This document shows positions 45,590-52,809 of a stretch of 64,000 nucleotides of DNA, piece after piece. This DNA is from Arthrobacter sp. Edens01 (lineage in GTDB: Bacteria; Actinomycetota; Actinomycetes; Actinomycetales; Micrococcaceae). The translations under genes and the position numbers were made by a program. Each line of letters begins with the position of its first letter. Position 1 is the stretch's first letter. Location: assembly GCF_001307035.1 (NCBI RefSeq), contig NZ_LKIU01000002.1, positions 603,088 through 667,087 on the forward strand, in the 5' to 3' direction. The notes beneath the pieces were generated by a model. That model did not search any database. It had not been told where the DNA came from and was given only the letters and a program-made list of their open reading frames with translations.

Positions 45590-46270
45590 CTAGAGCCGCC
45601 GTTCCCACTTCTCGGGTTCCACATCCGGTGGAAGCACACCGTCGAAGTCCCGGTATTCGTAGCGGAAGCTGCCGTCATAGACGAACACGGTGCCGAGCTG
45701 CCGCTGGCGCACCAGGGTCCGGATCCGGAACATCCCGGATTCTGCGTCCCACCACTGCTCGGCGTGGGCGTCGGCGCCGGCGAGGACCGGGACCGGCACC
45801 CGCAGCCGGCCCAGGAACAGCCGGGTGTGCGGGGAGTGCATGTGCAGCCTGCCGTCCGCAGAGACGGAAAGCTGAAGGTCCGTGGCCAGGTTCCGGCGCC
45901 TGCCCACATAGTCCGTCAGCCCCGCGGGGGAGGTCAGGGACGTGGTGTCCTCGAAGATCCGCTCGGCGCGGTCAAAACTGAAAGTACGCACCGCCGTTAG
46001 CGAGGACCGCCCAAACGGGTCCAGATGTGCATAGTTGCGGATCGTAAACGGAACGGCGCGGCCGTAATCGGGGAAGAAAGCATTGGTCACCGGCAGGGCA
46101 GACATCAGGGGCCGCAGTACCGGGCGGGGGCTGCCGGCGACGTCGAACACTCCGGTTCCCACTCCGTACCGCTGCTCGCCGGGAGCCAGCGAGAAGTAAT
46201 CCTGCAGTTCGGGCTGAAGCCGGTCGAAATCGGCGCCCAGCGCCCGCTGGTATACGGACCCGTCAGTCAT
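45590..46270 (-). CDS. DUF4166 domain protein
   Basis: A 226-residue soluble protein matching DUF4166: YQRALGADFDRLQPELQDYFSL, VGTGVFDVAG, PVTNAFFPDYGRAVPFTIRN and RTFSFDRAERIFEDTTSL, then a C-terminal part ending FRYEYRDFDGVLPPDVEPEKWERRL. There is no signal peptide or membrane segment. DUF4166 is sometimes fused to saccharopine-dehydrogenase-like domains, but nothing is fused here. It is convergent with the MetE-like gene (24-bp gap) and lies downstream of the DUF58 operon on the same strand, separated by 47 bp with a small hairpin. Function unknown. Confidence 0.85.
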   Translation of the reverse strand: MTDGSVYQRALGADFDRLQPELQDYFSLAPGEQRYGVGTGVFDVAGSPRPVLRPLMSALPVTNAFFPDYGRAVPFTIRNYAHLDPFGRSSLTAVRTFSFDRAERIFEDTTSLTSPAGLTDYVGRRRNLATDLQLSVSADGRLHMHSPHTRLFLGRLRVPVPVLAGADAHAEQWWDAESGMFRIRTLVRQRQLGTVFVYDGSFRYEYRDFDGVLPPDVEPEKWERRL

Positions 46271-46288
46271 TCCTCCACACTACGCCGC

Positions 46289-46308
46289 CGGACCGGCTGA
46301 ACGGTCCG
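46289..46308 (-). terminator. Small hairpin after the DUF58 gene
   Basis: A 7-bp inverted repeat CGGACCG/CGGTCCG (46289-46295, 46302-46308), 10 bp past the DUF58 stop on the minus strand. It could end the DUF58-MoxR operon transcript. It is short and lacks a T-run. Confidence 0.35.
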
Positions 46309-46317
46309 CGGACGCAG

Positions 46318-47610
46318 CTAGAGCCTGCCGGAGGCCTTCAGCCGGATGTACATATCGGCCAGCTTCGGAGGGAGCTCATAAGGCGGTTCATCCACCACTT
46401 CAGCTCCCATTGACTTCAGCTGCGCTGTTACGGCTGCCCGGTCCAGCAGGGCACGTTCGGCTGCTGCCGCCCGGAACACGTCCGCGGCGCTTCCACGCCG
46501 GGAACGGAGGTCATCCAGTGCCGGATCCCGCACGGAAGCCACCACCACCACGTGCTTGGCCAGCAGGGCCGGAAGCACCGGAAGCAGCCCCTCTTCCACC
46601 GCTCCGGCATCCAGGGAGGTAACCAGCACAACCAGCGAACGCCGCGATGACACGGAGGAAATGATTCCCGGCAGCAGCGAGAAGTCGGCCTCAATGAGTT
46701 CGGCGTCCAGTGGCGCCATCGCCCCGGCCAGCCGGCTCAGCAGGTTCGCCTTCGCGGCAGAATCCACCCGTGCCCGCACGCGGCGGTCAAAGGCGACGAA
46801 GTCCACCCGGTCCCCGCCGCCCTGTGCGAGCATCCCCAGAAGCAGGGCAGCTTCAATCCCCGTATCCAGGCGGGGTTCGTCGAGAATCCGCGCGGCTGCG
46901 GTGCGGGAAGTGTCCAGCGCGATGATGACCCGGCGGTCCCGTTCCGGGCGCCAGGTTCGTACCACCGTGTCCCGCCGCCGCGCCGTTGCCCTCCAGTCGA
47001 TAGAGCGGACATCGTCGCCGCGCACGTAATCACGCAGGGAATCGAACTCTGTGCCCGCTCCGCGCAGCTGCACGGAGGCGTTGCCGTCGATTTCCCGCAG
47101 CCTGCGCAGTTTCGCCGGCAGGTGGCGCCTGGACCGGAACGGGGGCAGGACCCGCAGCGTGCCCGGGTAGGGAACGGTCCGCTGCCGGGCCGCCAGCCCC
47201 AGCGGGCCAAAGGAACGAACAGTAACCGAAGCGGTCCGAAGGTCGCCGCGCCGTTCAGGGCGCAGGGTTCCCGGTGCCCTTCGTGCTTCCCCGGCCGGGA
47301 CCGTGAGGCGGCGCTGGGGCTGGAGCTGGCCGGCCGACGGCTGCCAGGCATCCCGGATGACGGCGTGGAGAGTGCGGCCGGAGCCATTGCGGACCACCAG
47401 TGCAGCAGGGACGTCTTCATCCAGCCGGGCACTTTCCGGCAGGACGCGTTCCAGCCGGACCTTCAGCGGGGACGCCGCCAGGGCCAGGTCCAGTGCTGCG
47501 GCCGCAGCAAGCACACCGAGCCAGCCCAGTATGCTGACCGGTCCAGGGAAGAGCACGACTGCCACGGCGCCGGCGGCTGCCAGAAGGACCAGTCGGGACG
47601 AGATGGCCAT
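46318..47610 (-). CDS. DUF58 protein of a MoxR-type operon
   Basis: A 430-residue protein with two N-terminal TM segments (about 5-45) and the DUF58 signature LREIDGNASVQLRGAGTEFDSLRDYVRGDDVRSIDWRATARRRDTVVRTW. A von Willebrand-type region follows (RRVIIALDTSRTAAARI ... RSLVVLVTSLDAG). DUF58 proteins are typically client or adaptor partners of MoxR AAA ATPases, and the MoxR gene ends 3 bp upstream of this start. It is the last gene of a five-gene operon, and the membrane anchor puts its work at the envelope. Confidence 0.92.
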   Translation of the reverse strand: MAISSRLVLLAAAGAVAVVLFPGPVSILGWLGVLAAAAALDLALAASPLKVRLERVLPESARLDEDVPAALVVRNGSGRTLHAVIRDAWQPSAGQLQPQRRLTVPAGEARRAPGTLRPERRGDLRTASVTVRSFGPLGLAARQRTVPYPGTLRVLPPFRSRRHLPAKLRRLREIDGNASVQLRGAGTEFDSLRDYVRGDDVRSIDWRATARRRDTVVRTWRPERDRRVIIALDTSRTAAARILDEPRLDTGIEAALLLGMLAQGGGDRVDFVAFDRRVRARVDSAAKANLLSRLAGAMAPLDAELIEADFSLLPGIISSVSSRRSLVVLVTSLDAGAVEEGLLPVLPALLAKHVVVVASVRDPALDDLRSRRGSAADVFRAAAAERALLDRAAVTAQLKSMGAEVVDEPPYELPPKLADMYIRLKASGRL

Positions 47611-47613
47611 CGG

Positions 47614-48627
47614 CTACCGGGGTACCGGGACAGTGGCGAGGATGCTGCCCAGCACGTCATCCACGCTGACGCCGTCCATCTGGGCTTCGGGCCGCAGCGC
47701 AACCCGGTGCCGCAGCGCCGGCAGCGTCAGGGCTTTCACGTCGTCGGGCGTGATGAAGGAGCGGCCGGAAAGCCAGGCCCAGGCCCGTGCCGTGTTCAGC
47801 AGCGCCGTGGCACCGCGGGGGGAGACGCCCAGCTGGAACGACGGCGCTGAACGGGTGGCGCGGACAAGGTCCACGATGTAGCCCAGCACTTCCGGGGCGG
47901 TTTCCACCCGCGCCACCGCTTCGCGGGCGGCCAGCAGGTCGGTTTCCCCCGCCACCGGACGGACGCCCGCTGCAGCCAGGTTCCGCGGGTCGAAGCCGCT
48001 GCCGTGCCGTCGGATCACTTCGATTTCGTCGTCGCGGCCGGGGAGCTCCAGCGTCATCTTCAGCAGGAAACGGTCCAGCTGCGCTTCGGGGAGGGGATAA
48101 GTGCCTTCATACTCAACCGGGTTCTGGGTCGCTGCCACCAGGAACGGGTCCGGCAGCTGGCGGGAGACCCCGTCCACTGTGACCTGGCGTTCCTCCATGG
48201 CCTCCAGCAGTGATGCCTGCGTCTTGGGAGGAGTGCGGTTGATTTCATCGGCAAGCAGGATGTTGGTGAAGACCGGCCCCTCACGGAAACTGAACTCGGA
48301 GGTCCGCCCGTCGTAGATCAGGGAGCCGGTCACGTCACCCGGCATGAGGTCCGGGGTGAACTGCACGCGTTTGGTGTCCAGGGACAGCGCTGCGGCCAGG
48401 GTCCGGACCAGCAGCGTCTTCGCTACGCCGGGGACACCTTCCAGCAGAACGTGGCCGCGGGCGAGCAGGGCAATGATCAGCCCGGTAACTGCGGCATCCT
48501 GTCCCACCACCGCCTTTGCGACTTCCTGCCGGACGCCTTGCAGGGCCCGGCGCGCGTTTTCGCCGGCATCGGACGAAACGCCGGGCGCCTCGGCGGAGCC
48601 GGAGACCGAAGGGTAGTGCTGGGTCAT
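47614..48627 (-). CDS. MoxR-family AAA+ ATPase
   Basis: A 337-residue AAA+ chaperone-like ATPase: Walker A EGVPGVAKTL (in HVLLEGVPGVAKTLLVRTLA), Walker B NILLADEINRTPPKTQASLLEAMEERQVT, sensor FLVAATQNPVEYEGTYPLPEAQLDRFLLK and the C-terminal VSPRGATALLNTARAWAWLSGRSFITPDDV. The start ATG at 48627 overlaps the DUF4350 stop by 4 bp; the frame continues upstream only as a shadow of that gene. With DUF58 and the membrane proteins it forms a MoxR system that in other bacteria assists maturation of envelope or metal-binding complexes. The exact client here is not known. Confidence 0.94.
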   Translation of the reverse strand: MTQHYPSVSGSAEAPGVSSDAGENARRALQGVRQEVAKAVVGQDAAVTGLIIALLARGHVLLEGVPGVAKTLLVRTLAAALSLDTKRVQFTPDLMPGDVTGSLIYDGRTSEFSFREGPVFTNILLADEINRTPPKTQASLLEAMEERQVTVDGVSRQLPDPFLVAATQNPVEYEGTYPLPEAQLDRFLLKMTLELPGRDDEIEVIRRHGSGFDPRNLAAAGVRPVAGETDLLAAREAVARVETAPEVLGYIVDLVRATRSAPSFQLGVSPRGATALLNTARAWAWLSGRSFITPDDVKALTLPALRHRVALRPEAQMDGVSVDDVLGSILATVPVPR

Positions 48628-49844
48628 GATTCCGTTATCTCTTCCTCTAGGTAGAGCAGTTCCTGTGACCACGTCACGAGGTCGCTGTCGTTTGCAGGTG
48701 CGTGCCGGTTGAGCAGGGCGTCGATCTCGGACGCCGGGCGTCCGGTACTGCGTGCTGCCGCCTCCACAACGGCGGCACTGGTGCTGCCGGGCCCCAGCCG
48801 GAGCCTGGCCGCCAGGCGGACCATGGTGCCGGCACGCAGATTCGCCGCGGCGCGGTCCAGTGCCCTGCTGTCCTGGTAGAGACGCGCCCGGCCGTCTGCT
48901 GTCTCCGAAGCACGGACCACCACCGGCATGGGTTCCATTGCCAGCGGGCCCAGCCTGCGGCCCCGCCAGAATGCCGCGATTGCTGCCACGACCACAACCC
49001 ACACCAGCAGGGGATCCACCCAGTCCGGAAGCAGGCTGAACGGGTTGGCAGGGGCATCGCCGGCGGGGATGTCGGACGGGACGGGCAGATACCAGACCAG
49101 GGTGCCGGCACTGCCGAGGGAACGCAGAGCCAGGGCCGCGTTGCCGTTCTCGGTGATGGTGCCGTTGGCAAGCAGTCCGGAGTAGCCCAGGACGGCAGCC
49201 GAGCCGTCTTCTTCGGCAGCGAAGAGGCCGGCCGGCTCCCCGGCACCGCCGGTCACGGGAAAGCACGTGACCGGGCCGCGGTAAGCCAGTCCGCCGGCGC
49301 TGACCGTTCCGGCAGCCTCTGCCGCAGGGTCCGCGCAGCGCGGACCGGTCACCTCACCGGTTTCGACAGTCTCTTCGGGGACCAGCCCGGCCTGGGAGAT
49401 CCCTGGTGCCAGCCCGCGCAGCTGCGCAAACGTCGGTTCCACAAGAACGGCCTTCCCGGCAGCGGCACGCAGTTCAGCCAGCTGGCCGGCGCCGAGGTAT
49501 TCGTTCGGATCGAAGAAGAGCAGGGTCGCATCCTGCGCGTCCAGGGCCCGCAGTGCGCTGTCGAAGTCCGGTGCCTGAACGACGTCGACTCCCCGTTCGC
49601 CCAGAACCCTCACCAGCGCCTGCGCACCATTGGGGGAGGGGTTGCCGGCGGAGAGCGGGGTGCGGTCGGCACTGGTGGAGGTCAGCAGGCTAAGCACGAC
49701 GCCTCCGGCCAGTACGAGCGCCAGGATGATCCACAGCCGCCAGGCGCGGAACCGTCTGCGCAGCCGGGACGGACCTGCGGACGTACCGGAAACATTGCCC
49801 CCGACGGCGTGCCCCGCTGCGGTTTCCACCGCTGCGCCGCTCAT
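48624..49844 (-). CDS. DUF4350 membrane protein
   Basis: A 406-residue protein with one N-terminal TM segment (about 36-56, RLWIILALVLAGGVVLSLLTS) and a second near residue 280 (DPLLVWVVVVAAIAAFW). Between them is the DUF4350 domain (LSAGNPSPNGAQALVRVLGERGVDVVQAPDFDSAL, LLFFDPNEYLGAGQLAELRAAAGKAVLVEP), predicted outside. The C-terminal tail is inside. It overlaps DUF4129 upstream and MoxR downstream by 4 bp each. It is an accessory membrane part of the MoxR operon; no enzymatic motif is visible. Confidence 0.88.
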   Translation of the reverse strand: MSGAAVETAAGHAVGGNVSGTSAGPSRLRRRFRAWRLWIILALVLAGGVVLSLLTSTSADRTPLSAGNPSPNGAQALVRVLGERGVDVVQAPDFDSALRALDAQDATLLFFDPNEYLGAGQLAELRAAAGKAVLVEPTFAQLRGLAPGISQAGLVPEETVETGEVTGPRCADPAAEAAGTVSAGGLAYRGPVTCFPVTGGAGEPAGLFAAEEDGSAAVLGYSGLLANGTITENGNAALALRSLGSAGTLVWYLPVPSDIPAGDAPANPFSLLPDWVDPLLVWVVVVAAIAAFWRGRRLGPLAMEPMPVVVRASETADGRARLYQDSRALDRAAANLRAGTMVRLAARLRLGPGSTSAAVVEAAARSTGRPASEIDALLNRHAPANDSDLVTWSQELLYLEEEITES

Positions 49845-50521
49845 TTCGGGACCGCCAGGGACGGCTGCGCGGTGCGCTGCGGGGCGGCAGGCGAGGAGCC
49901 CAGCAGGCGTGCATCAAGTTCTCCCGCGCGGCGGGCATCCTGCTCCGCGGCCTGGCCGCCGCCGTAGCGGACTTCATCGAAGCGGCGGCTGAGCCAAAGA
50001 ATTTCCTCCGCCGCAGCCGGGAAGACTGCTGAGAGCGAAGCCCCCGCTTCATGGGCGGTCCGTCCGGGCCGGGGATCCAGGATGACCCGTTCCTCGGCAG
50101 AGCGCAGGATCGCCCGGAGCCGTTCGGCCAGTGACCTGTCCCAGTCGCCGGCGCGCAGCGCTTCCTCGGCAAGGGCCCGGTGGCTGACCGCGTCCTGACC
50201 GGTTTCGGCGTCGTCGAAAACCCCGTCCGGCCTGCGCCTTGCGTTCAGGCGCGGCCGGATGACCAGGATGGCAAGGGCCAGCAGCAGCAGGGCACCAAGG
50301 CCCAGCAGGAGGACACCGGTGGAAGCACCCACCCCCTGGATTCCTGACACCACATCAGCGAGCCACTCCAGCACAGCCGTCAGCGCCCGCTCCAGCAGGC
50401 CCGGCTGGGCCTCCTGGTATTCGGGCTTCGAGAGTTCGGACTGCAGCCAGTCGCGGGCCTGGTCAGCGTCAGGTTCCACCGGCACCTGCAGGACGGGTGC
50501 GGTACGAATGCTTGTCTCCAT
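49841..50521 (-). CDS. DUF4129 membrane protein
   Basis: A 226-residue protein with a single central TM segment (about 69-89, VLLLGLGALLLLALAILVI). The C-terminal DUF4129 domain reads ALAEEALRAGDWDRSLAERLRAILRSAEERVILDPRPGRTAHEAGASL ... ILWLSRRFDEVRYGG. DUF4129 domains are usually found with transglutaminase or MoxR-DUF58 modules. It overlaps DUF4350 by 4 bp and follows the proline-rich membrane protein gene by 6 bp. Confidence 0.88.
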   Translation of the reverse strand: METSIRTAPVLQVPVEPDADQARDWLQSELSKPEYQEAQPGLLERALTAVLEWLADVVSGIQGVGASTGVLLLGLGALLLLALAILVIRPRLNARRRPDGVFDDAETGQDAVSHRALAEEALRAGDWDRSLAERLRAILRSAEERVILDPRPGRTAHEAGASLSAVFPAAAEEILWLSRRFDEVRYGGGQAAEQDARRAGELDARLLGSSPAAPQRTAQPSLAVPK

Positions 50522-50527
50522 GCAGCC

Positions 50528-51835
50528 CTAGGCAGAACCGGGGTATGGGCTGCCCGGCCACTGGCCGGCCGGTGCCGGGGGCTGGTTCCGGCCAGGAACG
50601 AACTCAGGGCCGGAAGCCGCTGCGACTTCCTGGTCCTTCATCAGCGCAACGTCGAATCCCTCGCGGCGCATGCGCAGGTCGATGTACAGCAGCGACGTAA
50701 CCGCCGCCTGGAAGGCGTATCCGATTGCGCCGAAGAAGGCGGAGACTGCCGTAGTAAGGATGAGCACCGGGATGACGGAGGAAATGTCGTCCGCTGCAGC
50801 CTCTCCCGTGCCGAAGGACGCGAAGAGCGTGATCAGCATGGTTATGGGAGTGCTGATCACTGAAACGATGATGGAAACAATCACGCTGGTCAGCAGAAGG
50901 ATGCCGAAAGTGCGCCACCAGTTGCGCCGGGTGAGGGTCCAGGACCGGGAGACCGCAGCGAAGACTCCGCGGGGTTCGGCGACCAGGGCCGCCGGGGCCA
51001 GTGCCAGTTTCACCGAGAGCCAGGCAAACACGGCAATCAGCGCGAGCACACCGATAACGGTCAGGAACACCCCGAACGGGCCAAGGAATTCAATGACGAA
51101 GATCAGGGCGAAGATAAAGGCGACGATGCCTGCCGCCACGGCAGCGAACATCAGCAGGCCCAGTCCGGCAAGCCTCAGCATTGATCCTTTGGCCAGCCGC
51201 CACGTCTGGCCGAAGCCGGTCTTGAGGTTCAGGATTGCCCGGGCAACCGGAATAACCAGCAGCCCCTGCATGAGCAGGATGCCGATCGCGGAGACCACGG
51301 TCAGCGCCGTACCGCCGGTCAGGGCAGTAGCGCCCAGTGAGAGTGCCTGCTCGTCGGTGAGCTCCGACTCGAGGCCAATGTCCGAAAGCGGTGCCAGGAG
51401 TGACTGTCCGAAGATCACCGTCAGGACAGAGATGACGGCCTGGATGATGATTGCGGTGCCGAAGGTCGCTGCCGGGTTCCGGCGGCAGGCCTGGAAGGCA
51501 CCGTCCATGATTTCCCCGAGACCGAGGGGACGCAGCGGAATGACCCCCGGCTTCGGGGGAGCGCTGTACGCGCCGGGCGGATAGGGACCCTGGGGGCCTG
51601 CCCCGGGGGCGCCGTAGGGGCCGGCGTTCCAGCCCTGCGGCCCGTACGGCGGGACGCCGCCCGGCTGGGACGGGTTGCCTGCCGGCGGACCCCACGGCGG
51701 CTGTCCCCACTGGGGCACCTGGCCCCACTGCGGCTGCTGTCCCCAGGGCGCCTGGGGCGGAGGGGAGGGCTCATGCCCGGCTCCGGGGCGGGGTGCGCCG
51801 CCGGGTTCGGGTTCGTTGTGATTGTCCTGACTCAT
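50528..51835 (-). CDS. Proline-rich multi-spanning membrane protein (GDPD membrane-domain type)
   Basis: A 435-residue protein. The first roughly 105 residues are Pro/Gly/Gln/Trp-rich with imperfect WGQxPQ repeats and look disordered. After RPLGLGEIMDGAFQACRRNPAATFGTAIIIQAVIS come about six TM segments of the type found in the membrane domain linked to glycerophosphodiester phosphodiesterases. No phosphodiesterase domain is present. It heads the minus-strand operon with DUF4129-DUF4350-MoxR-DUF58 and is divergent from mtrA, an arrangement I recall from other actinobacteria. Confidence 0.82.
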   Translation of the reverse strand: MSQDNHNEPEPGGAPRPGAGHEPSPPPQAPWGQQPQWGQVPQWGQPPWGPPAGNPSQPGGVPPYGPQGWNAGPYGAPGAGPQGPYPPGAYSAPPKPGVIPLRPLGLGEIMDGAFQACRRNPAATFGTAIIIQAVISVLTVIFGQSLLAPLSDIGLESELTDEQALSLGATALTGGTALTVVSAIGILLMQGLLVIPVARAILNLKTGFGQTWRLAKGSMLRLAGLGLLMFAAVAAGIVAFIFALIFVIEFLGPFGVFLTVIGVLALIAVFAWLSVKLALAPAALVAEPRGVFAAVSRSWTLTRRNWWRTFGILLLTSVIVSIIVSVISTPITMLITLFASFGTGEAAADDISSVIPVLILTTAVSAFFGAIGYAFQAAVTSLLYIDLRMRREGFDVALMKDQEVAAASGPEFVPGRNQPPAPAGQWPGSPYPGSA

Positions 51836-51882
51836 CCTTGCGCCCCGCCTTTTTGGGTGATCGTCCTGTTTCTCCTAGTCCG

Positions 51883-51888
51883 ACTATA
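51883..51888 (-). promoter_or_regulatory. Candidate -10 box for the MoxR operon
   Basis: On the minus strand TATAGT (5 of 6 matches to TATAAT) lies about 48 bp upstream of the first gene of the MoxR-type operon. It is part of the palindrome ACTATAGT (51883-51890). No convincing -35 box is seen at the expected distance. Confidence 0.35.
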
Positions 51889-51988
51889 GTTTCTGGACGC
51901 CGTGAGAGGGACCCGGCGGGCCGGACGGAAATATGCCGTTAGGGATGATAGGGATAACATGGGCTATTCCGGCATGCCTGGCTTCAGG

Positions 51989-52048
51989 CTGGGTGCCGCA
52001 TGTCCGGTGAGAGCACACATCATGGCGTGTGGCTGCCGGACAGCCCAG
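51989..52048 (+). other. Three-tier hairpin upstream of mtrA
   Basis: Nested complementary segments: outer CTGGG/CCCAG (51989-51993, 52044-52048), middle TGTCCGG/CCGGACA (52001-52007, 52036-52042) and inner CACAC/GTGTG (52014-52018, 52027-52031). A further 11-bp palindrome CCCTGGCAGGG lies at 52060-52070. All lie in the 262-bp region between the divergent MoxR operon and mtrA, 49 to 108 bp before the mtrA start. This may be a structured mRNA leader or an operator. A possible -10 (TAACAT, 51955-51960) would put it within the transcript. I do not recognise a known riboswitch. Confidence 0.5.
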
Positions 52049-52097
52049 GACGTCGAATGCCCTGGCAGGGCGGGAAAGTAACGGGGAACTGAAAAGC

Positions 52098-52775
52098 ATG
52101 AAGGCACGGATACTGGTCGTAGACGACGACGAAGCGCTGGCCGAAATGATCGGTATTGTGCTTCGCAACGACGGGTTCGACCCCGTTTTCTGTGCCGACG
52201 GCGCCCAGGCGCTCGAGGTTTTCCGCAGCTCCAAGCCGGACCTCGTCCTCCTGGACCTGATGCTTCCCGGAATGGACGGCATTGAAGTGTGCCGGCAGAT
52301 CCGTGCCGAGTCAGACCTTCCGATCGTGATGCTGACCGCCAAATCCGACACCGCCGACGTCGTTCGCGGCCTCGAATCCGGTGCCGACGACTACGTGCCC
52401 AAGCCGTTCAAGCCGGCCGAACTGGTGGCACGGGTGCGGGCGCGGCTGCGCCCGGTTGATTCCAAGGCACCCGAGACACTGTCCATTGGCGAGATCAGCA
52501 TCGACGTCGCCGGCCACTCCGTTTCACGCGGCGCCGAGCGCATTGCACTGACACCCCTGGAATTTGATCTCCTGGTGGCACTTGCCCGCAAGCCCTGGCA
52601 GGTCTTTACCCGTGAGATGCTCCTGGAGCAGGTGTGGGGTTACCGTCACGCCGCAGACACGCGGCTGGTCAACGTGCACGTCCAGCGCCTGAGGTCCAAG
52701 ATTGAGCGGGATCCGGAAGCACCCGAAATTGTCCTGACGGTCCGCGGTGTCGGTTACAAAGCCGGCCAAAACTAG
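52098..52775 (+). CDS. mtrA: Response regulator MtrA (OmpR family)
   Basis: A 225-residue regulator. The receiver domain has acidic DDDE near the N-terminus, phosphorylation site Asp53 in LVLLDLMLPGMDG and Lys82 in LTAKSD. The DNA-binding winged helix (about 130-225) contains LTPLEFDLLVALARKPWQVFTREMLLEQVWGYRHAADTRLVNVHVQRLRSKIE. MtrA controls cell-wall and division genes in actinobacteria. The start is the ATG giving MKARILVVDDDE; a longer frame from 52029 runs back through the hairpin region and is rejected. It forms a unit with mtrB and lpqB. Confidence 0.97.
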   Translation: MKARILVVDDDEALAEMIGIVLRNDGFDPVFCADGAQALEVFRSSKPDLVLLDLMLPGMDGIEVCRQIRAESDLPIVMLTAKSDTADVVRGLESGADDYVPKPFKPAELVARVRARLRPVDSKAPETLSIGEISIDVAGHSVSRGAERIALTPLEFDLLVALARKPWQVFTREMLLEQVWGYRHAADTRLVNVHVQRLRSKIERDPEAPEIVLTVRGVGYKAGQN

Positions 52776-52809
52776 TACCTTCCCCTCCGCCGGTGCGGAG
52801 GAGGGCAGT

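Noticed and set aside
46410-47881. Several plus-strand frames of 70-240 codons opposite the DUF58 and MoxR genes
   Set aside because: Composition is Pro/Arg/Gly-rich without motifs and they are fully covered by conserved minus-strand genes.
48628-49266. Upstream extension of the MoxR frame
   Set aside because: It lies inside the DUF4350 gene in another frame and has Gly/Arg-rich nonsense composition; the ATG at 48627 with the ATGA overlap is the real start.
51949-51966. Partial match to an I-SceI homing endonuclease site (TAGGGATAACA)
   Set aside because: Only the first 11 of 18 bases match and there is no endonuclease gene or intron; chance similarity.
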